64,000 nt of DNA from JAIMBK01 sp040755975 (GCA_040755975.1 JBFLZY010000004.1:24978-88977), one strand, 5' to 3'; positions 41,103 to 49,415 are shown, numbered from the stretch's first letter. Made by a program: numbers and translations. The notes: generated by a model not told the origin, from the sequence alone.

Positions 41103-41705
41103 GTGGACCGGGAAACGGAAAAAACGCGCCGGCGATACAACCGCACGGCTTTGTTTTACGACTGGATGGATTTTCTGTTCGGAGAAAAACTGCGCCGGCG
41201 GATTATCAGCCGGGCCCGGGGTAAAGTACTCGAGGTGGGGGTGGGGACGGGGATTAATCTGCCCTTTTACCCGCGGGATTGCCGGGTAACGGGAATCGAT
41301 TTGAGCCCGGGGATGCTTTCCCGGGCCCGCAGGCGGGTGCAAAGACTGCGGCTGGACGTCCGGTTGCTGGAAATGGACGTCCAGGAAATGGCTTTTCCGG
41401 ATGGCGACTTTGATACGGTAGTGGCCACGTGTGTTTTTTGTTCTGTTCCTGATCCGGTGAAAGGGCTGCGGGAAGTCAGGCGGGTGTGTAAAACCAGTGG
41501 GCAGGTAATCCTTCTTGAACACGTGCGCAGTGAAAATCCTCTGCTTGGGCCGCTGATGGATGTGTTTGATCCTCTGTTTTTGACCGTCATCGGGTCGCAT
41601 ATTAACCGGCGCACCGTGGAAAACGTGCGCAAGGCCGGTTTAACCATTAAGGAGGTGCAGGACCTGGGGATGGGAATATTGAAGTTGATTGTTGCGGAGC
41701 CTTGA
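41103..41705 (+). CDS. Class I SAM-dependent methyltransferase
   Basis: 200 residues. Rossmann-like SAM-binding core with VLEVGVGTGINLPFY (motif I), VTGIDLSPGMLSRARRR, MDVQEMAFPDGDFDTVVATCVFCSVPDP (motifs II-III) and LLEHVRSENPLLGPLMDVFDPL. It belongs to the UbiE/phospholipid-methyltransferase-like group; substrate unknown. GTG 41103 is preferred because GGAGGG ends 10 bases before it; TTG 41094 is too near the SD. Confidence 0.82.
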   Translation: MDRETEKTRRRYNRTALFYDWMDFLFGEKLRRRIISRARGKVLEVGVGTGINLPFYPRDCRVTGIDLSPGMLSRARRRVQRLRLDVRLLEMDVQEMAFPDGDFDTVVATCVFCSVPDPVKGLREVRRVCKTSGQVILLEHVRSENPLLGPLMDVFDPLFLTVIGSHINRRTVENVRKAGLTIKEVQDLGMGILKLIVAEP

Positions 41706-41965
41706 AGCGCAGAAGTGGACACGGCAAGTAGCGAATACGGGAGATCTCAAAAAATGGACTAGTTTCGGAAGAAAAGTTGCGGCGCGGGAAGGTAGTTTCC
41801 TCGGTAATTATCGTTACTCAATTGCATAGCAGGGACCAGCCCAGGTTCCCTACCCAATTGCCGATTTTGGAATCCAATGGGTAACGGAAAAATTTATCTT
41901 GACATATTATAGTATTATAAAGTAACATAAAATTACGAATTGTCTGGATAAGGGGGTGAGCTCCA
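41706..41965. other. Intergenic region with promoter
   Basis: 260 bases without a gene. TTGACA at 41899-41904 and TAACAT at 41923-41928 (18-base spacer) form a plausible promoter in a very AT-rich stretch, followed by AAGGGGGTGAG just before the next start at 41966. The rest shows nothing I can name. Confidence 0.55.
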
Positions 41966-42178
41966 ATGCCGTCATGGTCGGAAAATAAAAGCTTGTTTCC
42001 CTTTCAGAATTCGGAAATAACCGATCTTGAAGCGGAAACTATGGATTCAGTTGCCTTTTCGATTTATAAGCGGGAAGAAATGCTCTTGCTGGATGATCGG
42101 ATTGTTGAGGAAAGAATTATTGAAAACTTTAAACTATTCAATCCAAAGTCTCCGTGCGGGCCTTCAATTTTTCAATAA
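41966..42178 (+). CDS. Unrecognised 70-residue protein
   Basis: No known family recognised. 70 residues, acidic in the middle (EITDLEAETMD, MLLLDDRIVEERIIEN), soluble, with one C-terminal cysteine. Its reality is supported by a promoter-like sequence, a strong ribosome binding site (AAGGGGGTGAG, 7 bases before ATG) and a strong terminator downstream at 42402. Its last 17 codons lie in an 86-base sequence that is repeated on the other side of the N gap, so a second copy of the gene end exists in the assembly. Confidence 0.6.
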   Translation: MPSWSENKSLFPFQNSEITDLEAETMDSVAFSIYKREEMLLLDDRIVEERIIENFKLFNPKSPCGPSIFQ

Positions 42179-42400
42179 AGATTGCCAATGAGAAGTGCTT
42201 TGGAGAGCGGGAGTNNNNNNNNNNNNNNNNNNNNNNNNNNNNNNNNNNNNNNNNNNNNNNNNNNNNNNNNNNNNNNNNNNNNNNNNNNNNNNNNNNNNNN
42301 NNNNNNNNNNNNNNTTAAACTATTCAATCCAAAGTCTCCGTGCGGGCCTTCAATTTTTCAATAAAGATTGCCAATGAGAAGTGCTTTGGAGAGCGGGAGT
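42129..42400. repeat. 86-base direct duplication flanking an assembly gap
   Basis: 42129-42214 and 42315-42400 are identical (TTAAACTATTC ... GAGAGCGGGAGT) and are separated by exactly 100 N (42215-42314). The exact duplication at both contig ends suggests either an unmerged contig overlap or a true tandem repeat that broke the assembly. Confidence 0.95.
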
Positions 42401-42442
42401 GGCCGCGCCCGTGATGTTTTGTACCGGGGCGCGGCTCTTTTC
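42401..42442 (+). terminator. Strong terminator after the 70-residue gene
   Basis: GCCGCGCCC, a loop of about 16 bases and GGGCGCGGC form a 9-base-pair GC stem followed by TCTTTT. It ends the transcript of the small gene before the mfd promoter. Confidence 0.75.
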
Positions 42443-42707
42443 ATGGGTTGCTTCCCGGGTAGCCTGCTGAACGCAAATCATGAGCGAAAATAGGGGCCGC
42501 TTGGGTTATGGTCATCAGGAATTATATGTAAAATTATTTGCAATAATAATATAATATAATAGGCCGGTTTGGCCGGTCACGCGTATTTTGGTTTCGTGGC
42601 GCATTTCATCTATGTTTTTGTGGTTGGCTTTCGCCGGGCAGTTATCTTTTGCATCTGGGCTGGAACCTTTTGACCTTCAAGTTAAGTTAGCTTTTTGGCC
42701 GGGCTGC
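42443..42707. other. Intergenic stretch before the mfd promoter
   Basis: About 265 bases with an AT-rich block (AATAATATAATATAATA near 42543-42560) and GGCCGGTTTGGCCGG next to it. I see no gene. The open frames here have no ribosome binding site and no family resemblance. Confidence 0.5.
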
Positions 42708-42736
42708 TTGACGCCTGGAAAAACCCAAGATATAAT
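42708..42736 (+). promoter_or_regulatory. Sigma-A type promoter of mfd
   Basis: TTGACG (42708-42713), 17 bases and TATAAT (42731-42736), nearly consensus. Transcription would begin near 42743, leaving a leader of about 165 bases before mfd. Confidence 0.8.
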
Positions 42737-42778
42737 GAAGAAAACATTATTACCAGGGCCGGCAGGAAGATGTGCTGT

Positions 42779-42910
42779 ATGAACCTGGTTGTTAAAAAAT
42801 TCACAAATCGAACCAATCACTCCGGCAGCCGGGCTGCGATTATTTTAAGGGCTTTAGCCAGGCTAAGGCTCTTTTTGCGTAAAGTCCTCAAGAAAAGGTG
42901 CCAAGCATGA
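42779..42910 (+). CDS. Possible 43-residue basic upstream ORF coupled to mfd
   Basis: ATG 42779, 43 residues, very rich in Lys and Arg, ending KKRCQA. Its TGA overlaps the mfd ATG as ATGA, which is the classic form of translational coupling. AGGAAG lies 9 bases before its start. The stem-loop at 42849-42880 lies inside it. No family recognised. It may be a regulatory leader ORF or a chance frame in a leader RNA. Confidence 0.4.
   Translation: MNLVVKKFTNRTNHSGSRAAIILRALARLRLFLRKVLKKRCQA
42849..42884 (+). terminator. Terminator-like hairpin in the mfd leader
   Basis: GGGCTTTAG, CCAGG loop, CTAAGGCTC (9 pairs with two G-U), then TTTTT. It lies 25 bases before the mfd ATG, downstream of its promoter, so it could attenuate mfd. 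Confidence 0.5.
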
Positions 42911-45900
42911 AAGGATTGCTTCATCCACTAAAAGAAACAGCCGAATTTCAAAGCTTGTCCAGAGGCCTGGAGCGACAGCTTCGCGAGCAAATGGTTTTCG
43001 GTTTAACCGGTTCCCAGCTAAGTTATGTTCTCGGCGGCCTGATTTCCTCCACCGTTGGCCCGGTGCTGGTGGTTACTCCGGGGGATGCGGAAAGTATTGG
43101 CCTGATCGACGAGTTAACGGTTCTGCTGCCGGATGTAAAGTTATACCAGTTCCCTACCTGGCAACTGCTGCCGGGACACGTTTTAGCCCGCGATCAGGAA
43201 TTACCTGCCCGGCGCCTGAAAGTCCTGGAAGCCCTCGGTCGCTCGGAAAAAAACATGGTGGTGGTGGCTCCGCTGGAAGCCTTGTTGCGGCGGCTTCCTC
43301 CTCCCCGGATGTTCTTCCAGGCTACAATAGCCTTGCGTGTTGGCGAAAAAATCGACCTGGAACAGCTGAAACGCCGCCTTTTGGACTATGGTTACGAGCG
43401 TGTCGACCTGGTTGAATTAAGGGGCCAGTTTAGCAGTCGGGGCGGAATCATCGATCTTTTCCCGGTGACTTTCGAGCAACCCGTGCGCATCGAATTTTTT
43501 GACGAGGAAATAGATTCGATCCGTTTTTTTGACGCCGAGTCCCAGCGCTCAGAAAAGAAGGTGAATTCCGTTTCTTTTGGACCGGCCACCGAGTTGATTG
43601 TCAACGACGAAGCAAGGATGCGGGCGCGGGAAATCCTGGAAGCAGAATATAGCAGTCAATTAAAGAAAATTTCTAAAATGAAGTCGGAAGAAGTTAAAGC
43701 CCGGCAGGCAGAGCTTGCCCGAAGGATTATCAGCCAGCTTGCCGAAGGAAGGTTTTCGATTGAGTGGGAGCAGTATTTGCCTTATTTTTATTCCCGGCAG
43801 GATACTTTGCTTGCTTACCTGCCCCCGGAAAGCATTATTATCCTCAATGATTCAGCGCGTTTAAAAGAAGTGGCGGAGAGTATCCGCAAGGAGTATGAGC
43901 AGGTTTATACGGATCTTTTAGCCGCCGGGAAGATCCTTCCCGGTCAGTTTGATGCTTACGTGGATTGGCCAAGACTGAGCGCCGGGCTGGCCAACCACAG
44001 GGTGATTTATGTATCTCTTTTGCCCAGGCAGCCAAAAGACAGGTATCCGCAAAACGCGGTCAACTTCGCCGCCAGGGGTATGCAAACTTTCCTTGGCCGC
44101 CTGGATATGCTGGCGAGTGAGGTCCGCCGCTACAAAAAAATGGGTTACGCGGTGATATTACTGGTTAACACCGAAGAGCGCGCCCGCCAACTCCAGGAAT
44201 ATTTACGCGACGCCCAAATTGACGCGTTTTACCTGCGTTCGCTTACCCGGGAAGTGCGCCCCGGCAATGTAATTGTTTCTTTAGGCCGGTTAAGCAATGG
44301 CTTTGAACTGATTTCCGGCAAACTGGCGGTGATTACGGAGAATGAAATATACGGCGAATTGCGCGCTCCGCGGCGGGAACGCTACCGGAAAACAAAGCAG
44401 CCCGTCCCGTTCGCCGATTTAAAAGCGGGAGATTATGTAGTGCACGTCAATCACGGCATCGGCCGTTACCAGGGAGTGGTTTCGCTTACCGTTGGCGGTG
44501 TGCAAAAAGATTACCTGCTTATTCAATATGCCGGCGAGGATAAATTATATGTTCCCACCGATCAAATCGGCCTGATCCAGAAGTATCTCGGCGCGGAAGG
44601 GGTGGCGCCAAAGTTGTCGCGCCTGGGGGGCAACGAGTGGTCCCGGGTAAAGGGCCGGGTAAAAGAAGCCGTGCGGGAGATGGCTGATGAACTGCTGGCT
44701 TTGTACGCGGCCAGGCAAAAATTGCCGGGCCACGCCTTTGCTGCCGATACGGTCTGGCAGCAAGAGTTTGAGGCAAATTTTCCTTACGAGGAAACTCCCG
44801 ACCAGTTGCGGGCCATTGAAGAAGTAAAGGCCGACATGGAGCGCCCCCGCCCCATGGACCGTTTGCTGTGCGGCGACGTCGGTTACGGCAAAACGGAAAT
44901 CGCCCTGCGGGCAGCGTTTAAAGCAGTGGTTGAGGGTAAGCAGGTAGCCGTTTTGGTGCCGACCACGATTCTGGCGCAGCAGCATTTTCAAACTTTTCGC
45001 GAGCGCTTCGCGGGCTTTCCGGTGACGATCGAGGTGCTCAGCCGGTTTCGTTCACCGAAGGAGCAACGGCAGATCATCGCGGCGATCAGGCAAGGAAAAG
45101 TGGATATTGTTATCGGTACCCACCGGCTGGTCCAGGAAGATGTTGCCTTTAAGGACCTGGGCCTGGTGGTGGTCGATGAAGAGCAACGTTTTGGCGTGGC
45201 CCATAAGGAAAAGCTTAAACAACTCCGGCAGGATGTCGATGTTTTAACACTTACCGCCACCCCCATTCCCCGCACCCTCCATATGTCGTTGATCGGAGTG
45301 CGGGATACCAGTCTTTTGGAAACACCTCCGGAAAACCGTTTCCCCGTCCAGACGTACGTTTTGGAGGAGGATGCCGTGCTGATCCGGGAAGCCGTCCGCA
45401 GAGAACTGGGGCGGGGCGGGCAGGTATTTTTTGTGTACAACCGGGTAGTCGATTTGGACCGCGTTGCCGCCTGGCTGCAGGGGCTGGTGCCCGAGGCGAG
45501 GGTGGCCATTGCCCACGGCCAGATGCGCGAAGATGATTTAGAGCAGGTGATGCTGGATTTTATTGAAGGTTTTTACGATATTCTCGTCTGTACGACGATT
45601 ATTGAAAACGGTCTGGATATTCCCAACGTCAATACGTTAATTGTCAAGGATGCCCAGAATCTGGGCCTGGCGCAACTTTACCAGTTGCGCGGGCGGGTAG
45701 GCAGATCAAACCGGCTGGCCTACGCCTACTTCACTTTCCGCCGCGACCAGGTGCTTTCCGAGCTGGCCGAAAAAAGGCTGGCCGCGATCCGGGAGTTTAC
45801 CGAGTTTGGCTCGGGTTATAAAATAGCCATGCGCGATCTGGAAATCCGGGGAGCGGGCAATCTGCTTGGTCCTGAGCAGCACGGGCACATTGCCGCGGTC

Positions 45901-46431
45901 GGTTTTGATCTCTACTGCCGGATGCTTGCCGAAGCCGTCCAGGAGGCGAAAGGCCAGCCTGTTCAGCGGCCTCTGGAAACTACTGTGGAATTACCGGTGG
46001 AGGCTTATATTCCGGAGAATTACATTCCCGATCCGAACCAGAAAGTGGATATTTACCGCCGGCTGGCGGCTGTCCGCAAGGAAGAGGAGGTTTCCGACCT
46101 GGAAGACGAGCTGGTTGACCGTTTTGGCGATTTGCCGGGACCCACCCGAAACTTGCTGACGGTTGCGCAATTAAGGGCGTTGGCCGGCCACCTGGGCATT
46201 AAAAATATCATCGGCCAGGACGGCGGTTACCGCCTGCAGTTTTACCCGGAACATCCTTTAAGCGGAGAAACCCTGGTAACGATCGGCAAAGAATATCAAA
46301 ACCGGGTTAAATTCAGCAACTCCGACGGCTTTGAGATTCGCCTGCGCACCTGGGTCCCGCCATCTGAACCGGCAAATTACCTGGGCAACCTGAAGGAGTT
46401 TTTGGATCGCCTGAAGACGGGGGGTAGTTAA
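42907..46431 (+). CDS. mfd: Transcription-repair coupling factor Mfd
   Basis: 1174 residues, usual size. It pushes stalled RNA polymerase off DNA and recruits UvrA. Domains in order: UvrB-like N-terminus with GLTGSQLSYVLG and QFSSRGGIIDLFPV; RNA-polymerase-interaction domain (about 490-570, ADLKAGDYVVHVNHGIGRYQG); RecG-like translocase with LLCGDVGYGKTEIALRAAF (Walker A, about residue 660), VVVDEEQRFG (Walker B) and TLTATPIPRTLHMSL; helicase C part with LVCTTIIENGLDIPNVNTLIV and YQLRGRVGRSNRLAYAYF; TRCF C-terminal domain from about 1010. ATG 42907 has AAAAGG 8 bases before it. Confidence 0.97.
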   Translation: MKGLLHPLKETAEFQSLSRGLERQLREQMVFGLTGSQLSYVLGGLISSTVGPVLVVTPGDAESIGLIDELTVLLPDVKLYQFPTWQLLPGHVLARDQELPARRLKVLEALGRSEKNMVVVAPLEALLRRLPPPRMFFQATIALRVGEKIDLEQLKRRLLDYGYERVDLVELRGQFSSRGGIIDLFPVTFEQPVRIEFFDEEIDSIRFFDAESQRSEKKVNSVSFGPATELIVNDEARMRAREILEAEYSSQLKKISKMKSEEVKARQAELARRIISQLAEGRFSIEWEQYLPYFYSRQDTLLAYLPPESIIILNDSARLKEVAESIRKEYEQVYTDLLAAGKILPGQFDAYVDWPRLSAGLANHRVIYVSLLPRQPKDRYPQNAVNFAARGMQTFLGRLDMLASEVRRYKKMGYAVILLVNTEERARQLQEYLRDAQIDAFYLRSLTREVRPGNVIVSLGRLSNGFELISGKLAVITENEIYGELRAPRRERYRKTKQPVPFADLKAGDYVVHVNHGIGRYQGVVSLTVGGVQKDYLLIQYAGEDKLYVPTDQIGLIQKYLGAEGVAPKLSRLGGNEWSRVKGRVKEAVREMADELLALYAARQKLPGHAFAADTVWQQEFEANFPYEETPDQLRAIEEVKADMERPRPMDRLLCGDVGYGKTEIALRAAFKAVVEGKQVAVLVPTTILAQQHFQTFRERFAGFPVTIEVLSRFRSPKEQRQIIAAIRQGKVDIVIGTHRLVQEDVAFKDLGLVVVDEEQRFGVAHKEKLKQLRQDVDVLTLTATPIPRTLHMSLIGVRDTSLLETPPENRFPVQTYVLEEDAVLIREAVRRELGRGGQVFFVYNRVVDLDRVAAWLQGLVPEARVAIAHGQMREDDLEQVMLDFIEGFYDILVCTTIIENGLDIPNVNTLIVKDAQNLGLAQLYQLRGRVGRSNRLAYAYFTFRRDQVLSELAEKRLAAIREFTEFGSGYKIAMRDLEIRGAGNLLGPEQHGHIAAVGFDLYCRMLAEAVQEAKGQPVQRPLETTVELPVEAYIPENYIPDPNQKVDIYRRLAAVRKEEEVSDLEDELVDRFGDLPGPTRNLLTVAQLRALAGHLGIKNIIGQDGGYRLQFYPEHPLSGETLVTIGKEYQNRVKFSNSDGFEIRLRTWVPPSEPANYLGNLKEFLDRLKTGGS

Positions 46432-46438
46432 TTTATAT

Positions 46439-46951
46439 TTATTTTTCATGGGGAGTAAATGTGTAGTTTATTTTTTGCGGGACATCCCTGAATTCGGGAA
46501 AAGCTCTTTCAAACTGAACTTCCATCCAGTTCCGCATCTTTTGTTCGGACTGTGTATAGGTTTCAATAAGGTACTGCACCATGCGGTAAAGCGCGGAAAG
46601 ACTTAAACTATCCAAAGACTCTTTTAACTGGTTTTGCAGGTAAATGTCCCCTTCTTCCCGCGCCAGCCTAATGCATTGCTCAAGTAAGGCCCGCCTGCCA
46701 TAGCGGGCCTTAAGCTTGAGCAGTTCTTCTTCAACTGGAACAAAAACAGGGGTGGCGCCGTGGCGCAACCACTCTTCCCGGATTCCCAACTCCCGGCTGA
46801 TATTTTTCACCAACTGGTCAGAGGGAATCTTTGCGCCCCGCTCGATGCCGTTTATATGCTGAGGGCGAATTCCTACTTTTTGGGCTAACTGCGTTTGGGT
46901 CAGGCCCAGTTCGCTACGGATTTGCCTTAGTCGCTCGCCAATTGTTGACAA
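46439..46951 (-). CDS. XRE family helix-turn-helix regulator
   Basis: 170 residues. N-terminal XRE domain at about 5-62 (ERLRQIRSELGLTQTQLAQKVGIRPQHINGIERGAKIP), then REEWLRHGATPVF, a sequence common in phage-type repressors, and a helical, charged C-terminal part without recognised domain. TTG start with GAGGTG before it. It is transcribed away from a small HTH gene at 47043; the 91-base interval holds an inverted repeat that could be its operator. Target unknown. It ends 8 bases from mfd, convergent. Confidence 0.85.
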   Translation of the reverse strand: MSTIGERLRQIRSELGLTQTQLAQKVGIRPQHINGIERGAKIPSDQLVKNISRELGIREEWLRHGATPVFVPVEEELLKLKARYGRRALLEQCIRLAREEGDIYLQNQLKESLDSLSLSALYRMVQYLIETYTQSEQKMRNWMEVQFERAFPEFRDVPQKINYTFTPHEK

Positions 46952-46968
46952 AATTGTTCACCTCAGAG

Positions 46969-47008
46969 TAATAATGAATTGACAAGTTACGCACAGCTAC
47001 ATTATTAT
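46969..47008. promoter_or_regulatory. Operator/promoter between the two HTH genes
   Basis: TAATAATG (46969-46976) and CATTATTA (47000-47007) are a perfect inverted repeat 23 bases apart. It overlaps a good rightward promoter: TTGACA (46979-46984), 18 bases, TATTAT (47003-47008). A repressor bound to the inverted repeat would cover it. Confidence 0.6.
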
Positions 47009-47042
47009 AAACCTAAGCTACACCCGGAAAGGAGCGAGTCAA

Positions 47043-47258
47043 TTGCCAAAAGGGATGAGCCCCAATGAAATTAAAGCTGAACTGGTGCGCAGAGGAATTA
47101 AAATAAAGGACATTGCCCGGCAGGCAGGTGTAAGCGGTGAAGCGGTGACCATGGCTATTTCCGGCAAATATACCTACCGGGGACGCCGGATCAGACCTTA
47201 CATTGCCCGGGCAATCGGCCGGCCGGAATCGGAAATCTGGCCCGAACCGACCAAATAA
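47043..47258 (+). CDS. Small HTH protein, Nlp/Ner-like
   Basis: 71 residues. The helix-turn-helix spans about 6-60: SPNEIKAELVRRGIKIKDIARQAGVSGEAVTMAISGKYTYRGRRIR and YIARAIGRPESEIWPE, similar to the Ner/Nlp DNA-binding family of transposable phages. TTG start; GGAAAGGAG lies 8 bases before. It is divergent from the XRE gene. No phage structural or integrase gene is near, so this looks like a two-regulator remnant or a host pair. Confidence 0.75.
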   Translation: MPKGMSPNEIKAELVRRGIKIKDIARQAGVSGEAVTMAISGKYTYRGRRIRPYIARAIGRPESEIWPEPTK

Positions 47259-47588
47259 TACTATTAGATAACTAAGACTACTAAAGCATAAGTTAAAAGG
47301 TCTGACAATCATTAATTAACATAGCAGGCACAAAGGCCCAGAAAGGGCACAAAAGGCAAAAAAGGGACAAAGATACAAGGTATCTGGAAAGACTAAACGA
47401 TCACGGGCACAAAGACGCGCAGTTATCATGGCAGCCCTTTTTGCCTCAGCAGCCTCCCCCTATGTCTGTTAAGGACAAATCTAAATAACTCAACAATTCA
47501 CGTATTCTGCCTCCCCAATGAAGTACCTGACGCTGGAATAGTCTCCTTTACACTTTTTGCCTGTCTGGTTTGTTCCTGTTTTTTTAAG
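47259..47588. other. Intergenic region with short repeats
   Basis: 330 bases without a gene. It holds AGGCACAAAGGCCCAGAAAGGGCACAAAAGG...GGGACAAAGATACAAGG (about 47322-47380), a cluster of the genome's GGCACAAAG repeats, and no recognisable coding frame. Confidence 0.55.
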
Positions 47589-47617
47589 TTGATGTGAATG
47601 TTAATCCGTTATATAAT
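47589..47617 (+). promoter_or_regulatory. Sigma-A type promoter of prsA
   Basis: TTGATG (47589-47594), 17 bases and TATAAT (47612-47617), 29 bases before the TTG start of the lipoprotein gene. Confidence 0.75.
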
Positions 47618-47645
47618 ATGGGCATTGATAGAGAGGGGGAGGATT

Positions 47646-48626
47646 TTGTTTAAAGCAAAGCTGTTGTTAACCGGGCTGCTGGTTGCCTTTTCTTTTTTTG
47701 CTGCTGGTTGCGGGGCTAGGGTAGTGGCCACAGTCAACGGAAAGGTAATTACTTCCGGCCAGCTGGAAGAAGAGGTTGCCCACGCCAGGAAGGCTTTGGA
47801 GCAACAGGGCGTGCGTTTCACCGCTGAAGAGGGGCAAAAGATGCTGGATTTGTTGCGCCGACAGGTTTTAGAACAAATGATTGCGGAGGAGTTGCTTCTT
47901 CAAGAAGCTTCCCGGTTGCAAGTTGAGCCCAACGATCAACAGGTAGAAGAAGAGATCAAAAAATTTCGCCAGCAATTTGAATCAGAGGCGAAGTACAAAC
48001 AGTTTTTGGCCGCCAACGGCTTTTCCGAGCCCAAATTAAAAGATTACGTAAAAAAGAGCCTGGCTATGCAAGCCGTTCAAGAAGAAGCCGTTAAAGCAGT
48101 AGGGGAAATTTCCGAGGCTCAGGCCAAAGAATACTATGAAAAAAACAGGGATAAGTTCACTGCGCCGGAAAAAATCCAGATGCGTCTTATTTTGGTGCCG
48201 GTGGCCGGAGAAGGGCAAAAAGCGGAGGTAGAGGCAAAGGTAGCGGCGATGAATATCTTGAGCAGGTTAAAACGGGGAGAAGATTTTGCCGCCCTGGCGA
48301 AAGAAACGGCCGGTAGTGCTAACCCGGCCGGCGATCCGTACATTTTTAACCGCGGCGAAGCCGATCCGGAACTGGAGAAGGCGGTTCTGCGCCTTAAACC
48401 GGGGGAAATTTCTCCCGAACCCGTGCGGACAAAATATGGTTATTATATTATAAAGCTGGAAAAAATAACCCCTGCCCGCGTTATTCCTTTTGATGAAACA
48501 AAAAGTGAAATTGTGGCTTTTCTCGGCAACCAGGCCAGGGAAAAAGCATTTGCCGATTATCTGGCGGGTTTAAAAAGCAAGGCGACCATCGAAAACAAAT
48601 TGCCAAAGGAGTCTTCCGGGAGCTAA
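47646..48626 (+). CDS. prsA: PrsA-like lipoprotein foldase (parvulin peptidyl-prolyl isomerase)
   Basis: 326 residues from TTG behind GGGGGAGGATT. A lipoprotein signal peptide (LLLTGLLVAFSFFAAGCG) with the lipid-bearing cysteine at about residue 22 places it on the outer face of the membrane. A SurA/PrsA N-terminal helical part (VVATVNGKVITSGQLEEEV) is followed by a PPIC domain at about 180-275 (IQMRLILVPV, FAALAKETAGSANPAGDPYIFNRGEADPELEKAV, KYGYYIIKLEK). It helps exported proteins fold. The longer frame upstream is not used. It sits between the HTH pair and spoVT. Confidence 0.9.
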   Translation: MFKAKLLLTGLLVAFSFFAAGCGARVVATVNGKVITSGQLEEEVAHARKALEQQGVRFTAEEGQKMLDLLRRQVLEQMIAEELLLQEASRLQVEPNDQQVEEEIKKFRQQFESEAKYKQFLAANGFSEPKLKDYVKKSLAMQAVQEEAVKAVGEISEAQAKEYYEKNRDKFTAPEKIQMRLILVPVAGEGQKAEVEAKVAAMNILSRLKRGEDFAALAKETAGSANPAGDPYIFNRGEADPELEKAVLRLKPGEISPEPVRTKYGYYIIKLEKITPARVIPFDETKSEIVAFLGNQAREKAFADYLAGLKSKATIENKLPKESSGS

Positions 48627-48678
48627 GGAGGATTTTCCCGAAAGATGAAAATTCTTTGTCTAAAGACTTGGTAAAAAA

Positions 48679-48709
48679 TGAATAAGTCCTTCCCTCTTGT
48701 TATATACTA
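48679..48709 (+). promoter_or_regulatory. Candidate sigma-G promoter of spoVT
   Basis: TGAATA (48679-48684), 18 bases and TATACTA (48703-48709). The sigma-G consensus is about TGMATA-N18-CATACTA; only the first base of the -10 differs. spoVT is a sigma-G gene in B. subtilis. Confidence 0.65.
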
Positions 48710-48763
48710 TCACTGAAAGTATGATCGTGAAAATTATGCAAAATAGGGAGGGAAGGGTGACCC

Positions 48764-49324
48764 ATGAAAGCAACCGGTATTGTGCGCCGTATAGACGATC
48801 TGGGACGAGTGGTGATCCCTAAGGAAATACGCAGGACATTGCGTATTCGGGAAGGTGACCCGCTGGAAATCTTTGTGGATAGGGAAGGGGAGGTAATCCT
48901 CAAAAAGTACTCGCCCATTGGCGAACTGGGCGATTTTGCCAAGGAGTATGCCGATTCTTTATACGAAGCATTGGGGCACATAGCCTGTATCGCCGACCGC
49001 GATACCATTATTGCCGTTGCCGGGGCACCGAAAAAGGAGTATATCAATAAACCGATCGGGCCTGCCGTCGAAAAGGCAATGGAGGAGCGCAAGGCGATCG
49101 TCATTAATAATCCCGGCGAGGACCCTTTCTGCAGGGAGTGCATGATTGTCGAGGATGGGGAGTGCAAATATTCCGCCGAGGTGATTGCCCCGATCATTGC
49201 CGAAGGCGATCCCATCGGAGCCGTCATCCTGGCCTCTAAAGAACCGGACGTAAAGATGGGTGAGTTGGAGCTCAAGCTGGCGGAAACGGCGGCCGGGTTC
49301 CTGGCCAAACAGATGGAACAATAA
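48764..49324 (+). CDS. spoVT: Stage V sporulation protein T
   Basis: 186 residues. The AbrB-type swapped-hairpin DNA-binding domain (MKATGIVRRIDDLGRVVIPKEIRRTLRIREGDPLEIFVD) is followed by a GAF-like domain (about 55-180, AVEKAMEERKAIVINNPGEDPFCRECMIVEDGE). It tunes sigma-G-dependent genes in the forespore. The start is ATG behind AGGGAGGGAAGGGTGACCC. A clear terminator follows it. Confidence 0.96.
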   Translation: MKATGIVRRIDDLGRVVIPKEIRRTLRIREGDPLEIFVDREGEVILKKYSPIGELGDFAKEYADSLYEALGHIACIADRDTIIAVAGAPKKEYINKPIGPAVEKAMEERKAIVINNPGEDPFCRECMIVEDGECKYSAEVIAPIIAEGDPIGAVILASKEPDVKMGELELKLAETAAGFLAKQMEQ

Positions 49325-49353
49325 AAAAGGTGGCCACCGGCCACCTTTTTTAT
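49323..49353 (+). terminator. Terminator after spoVT
   Basis: AAAAAAGGTGGCC, ACC, GGCCACCTTTTTT: a long symmetric hairpin with T run, working in both directions. Confidence 0.93.
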
Positions 49354-49415
49354 TGCCAAAGTCTAAAAGACCGCAAAATTTAGCCGAAGAAGTATGGAGA
49401 GGGGTGGACAGCTTG

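Noticed and set aside
42588..42782. 64-codon frame before mfd
   Set aside because: It runs through the mfd promoter, has no SD and no family resemblance.
46439..47258. Prophage or integrative element around the HTH pair
   Set aside because: No integrase, structural gene, attachment duplication or composition shift is visible; flanks are mfd and prsA.
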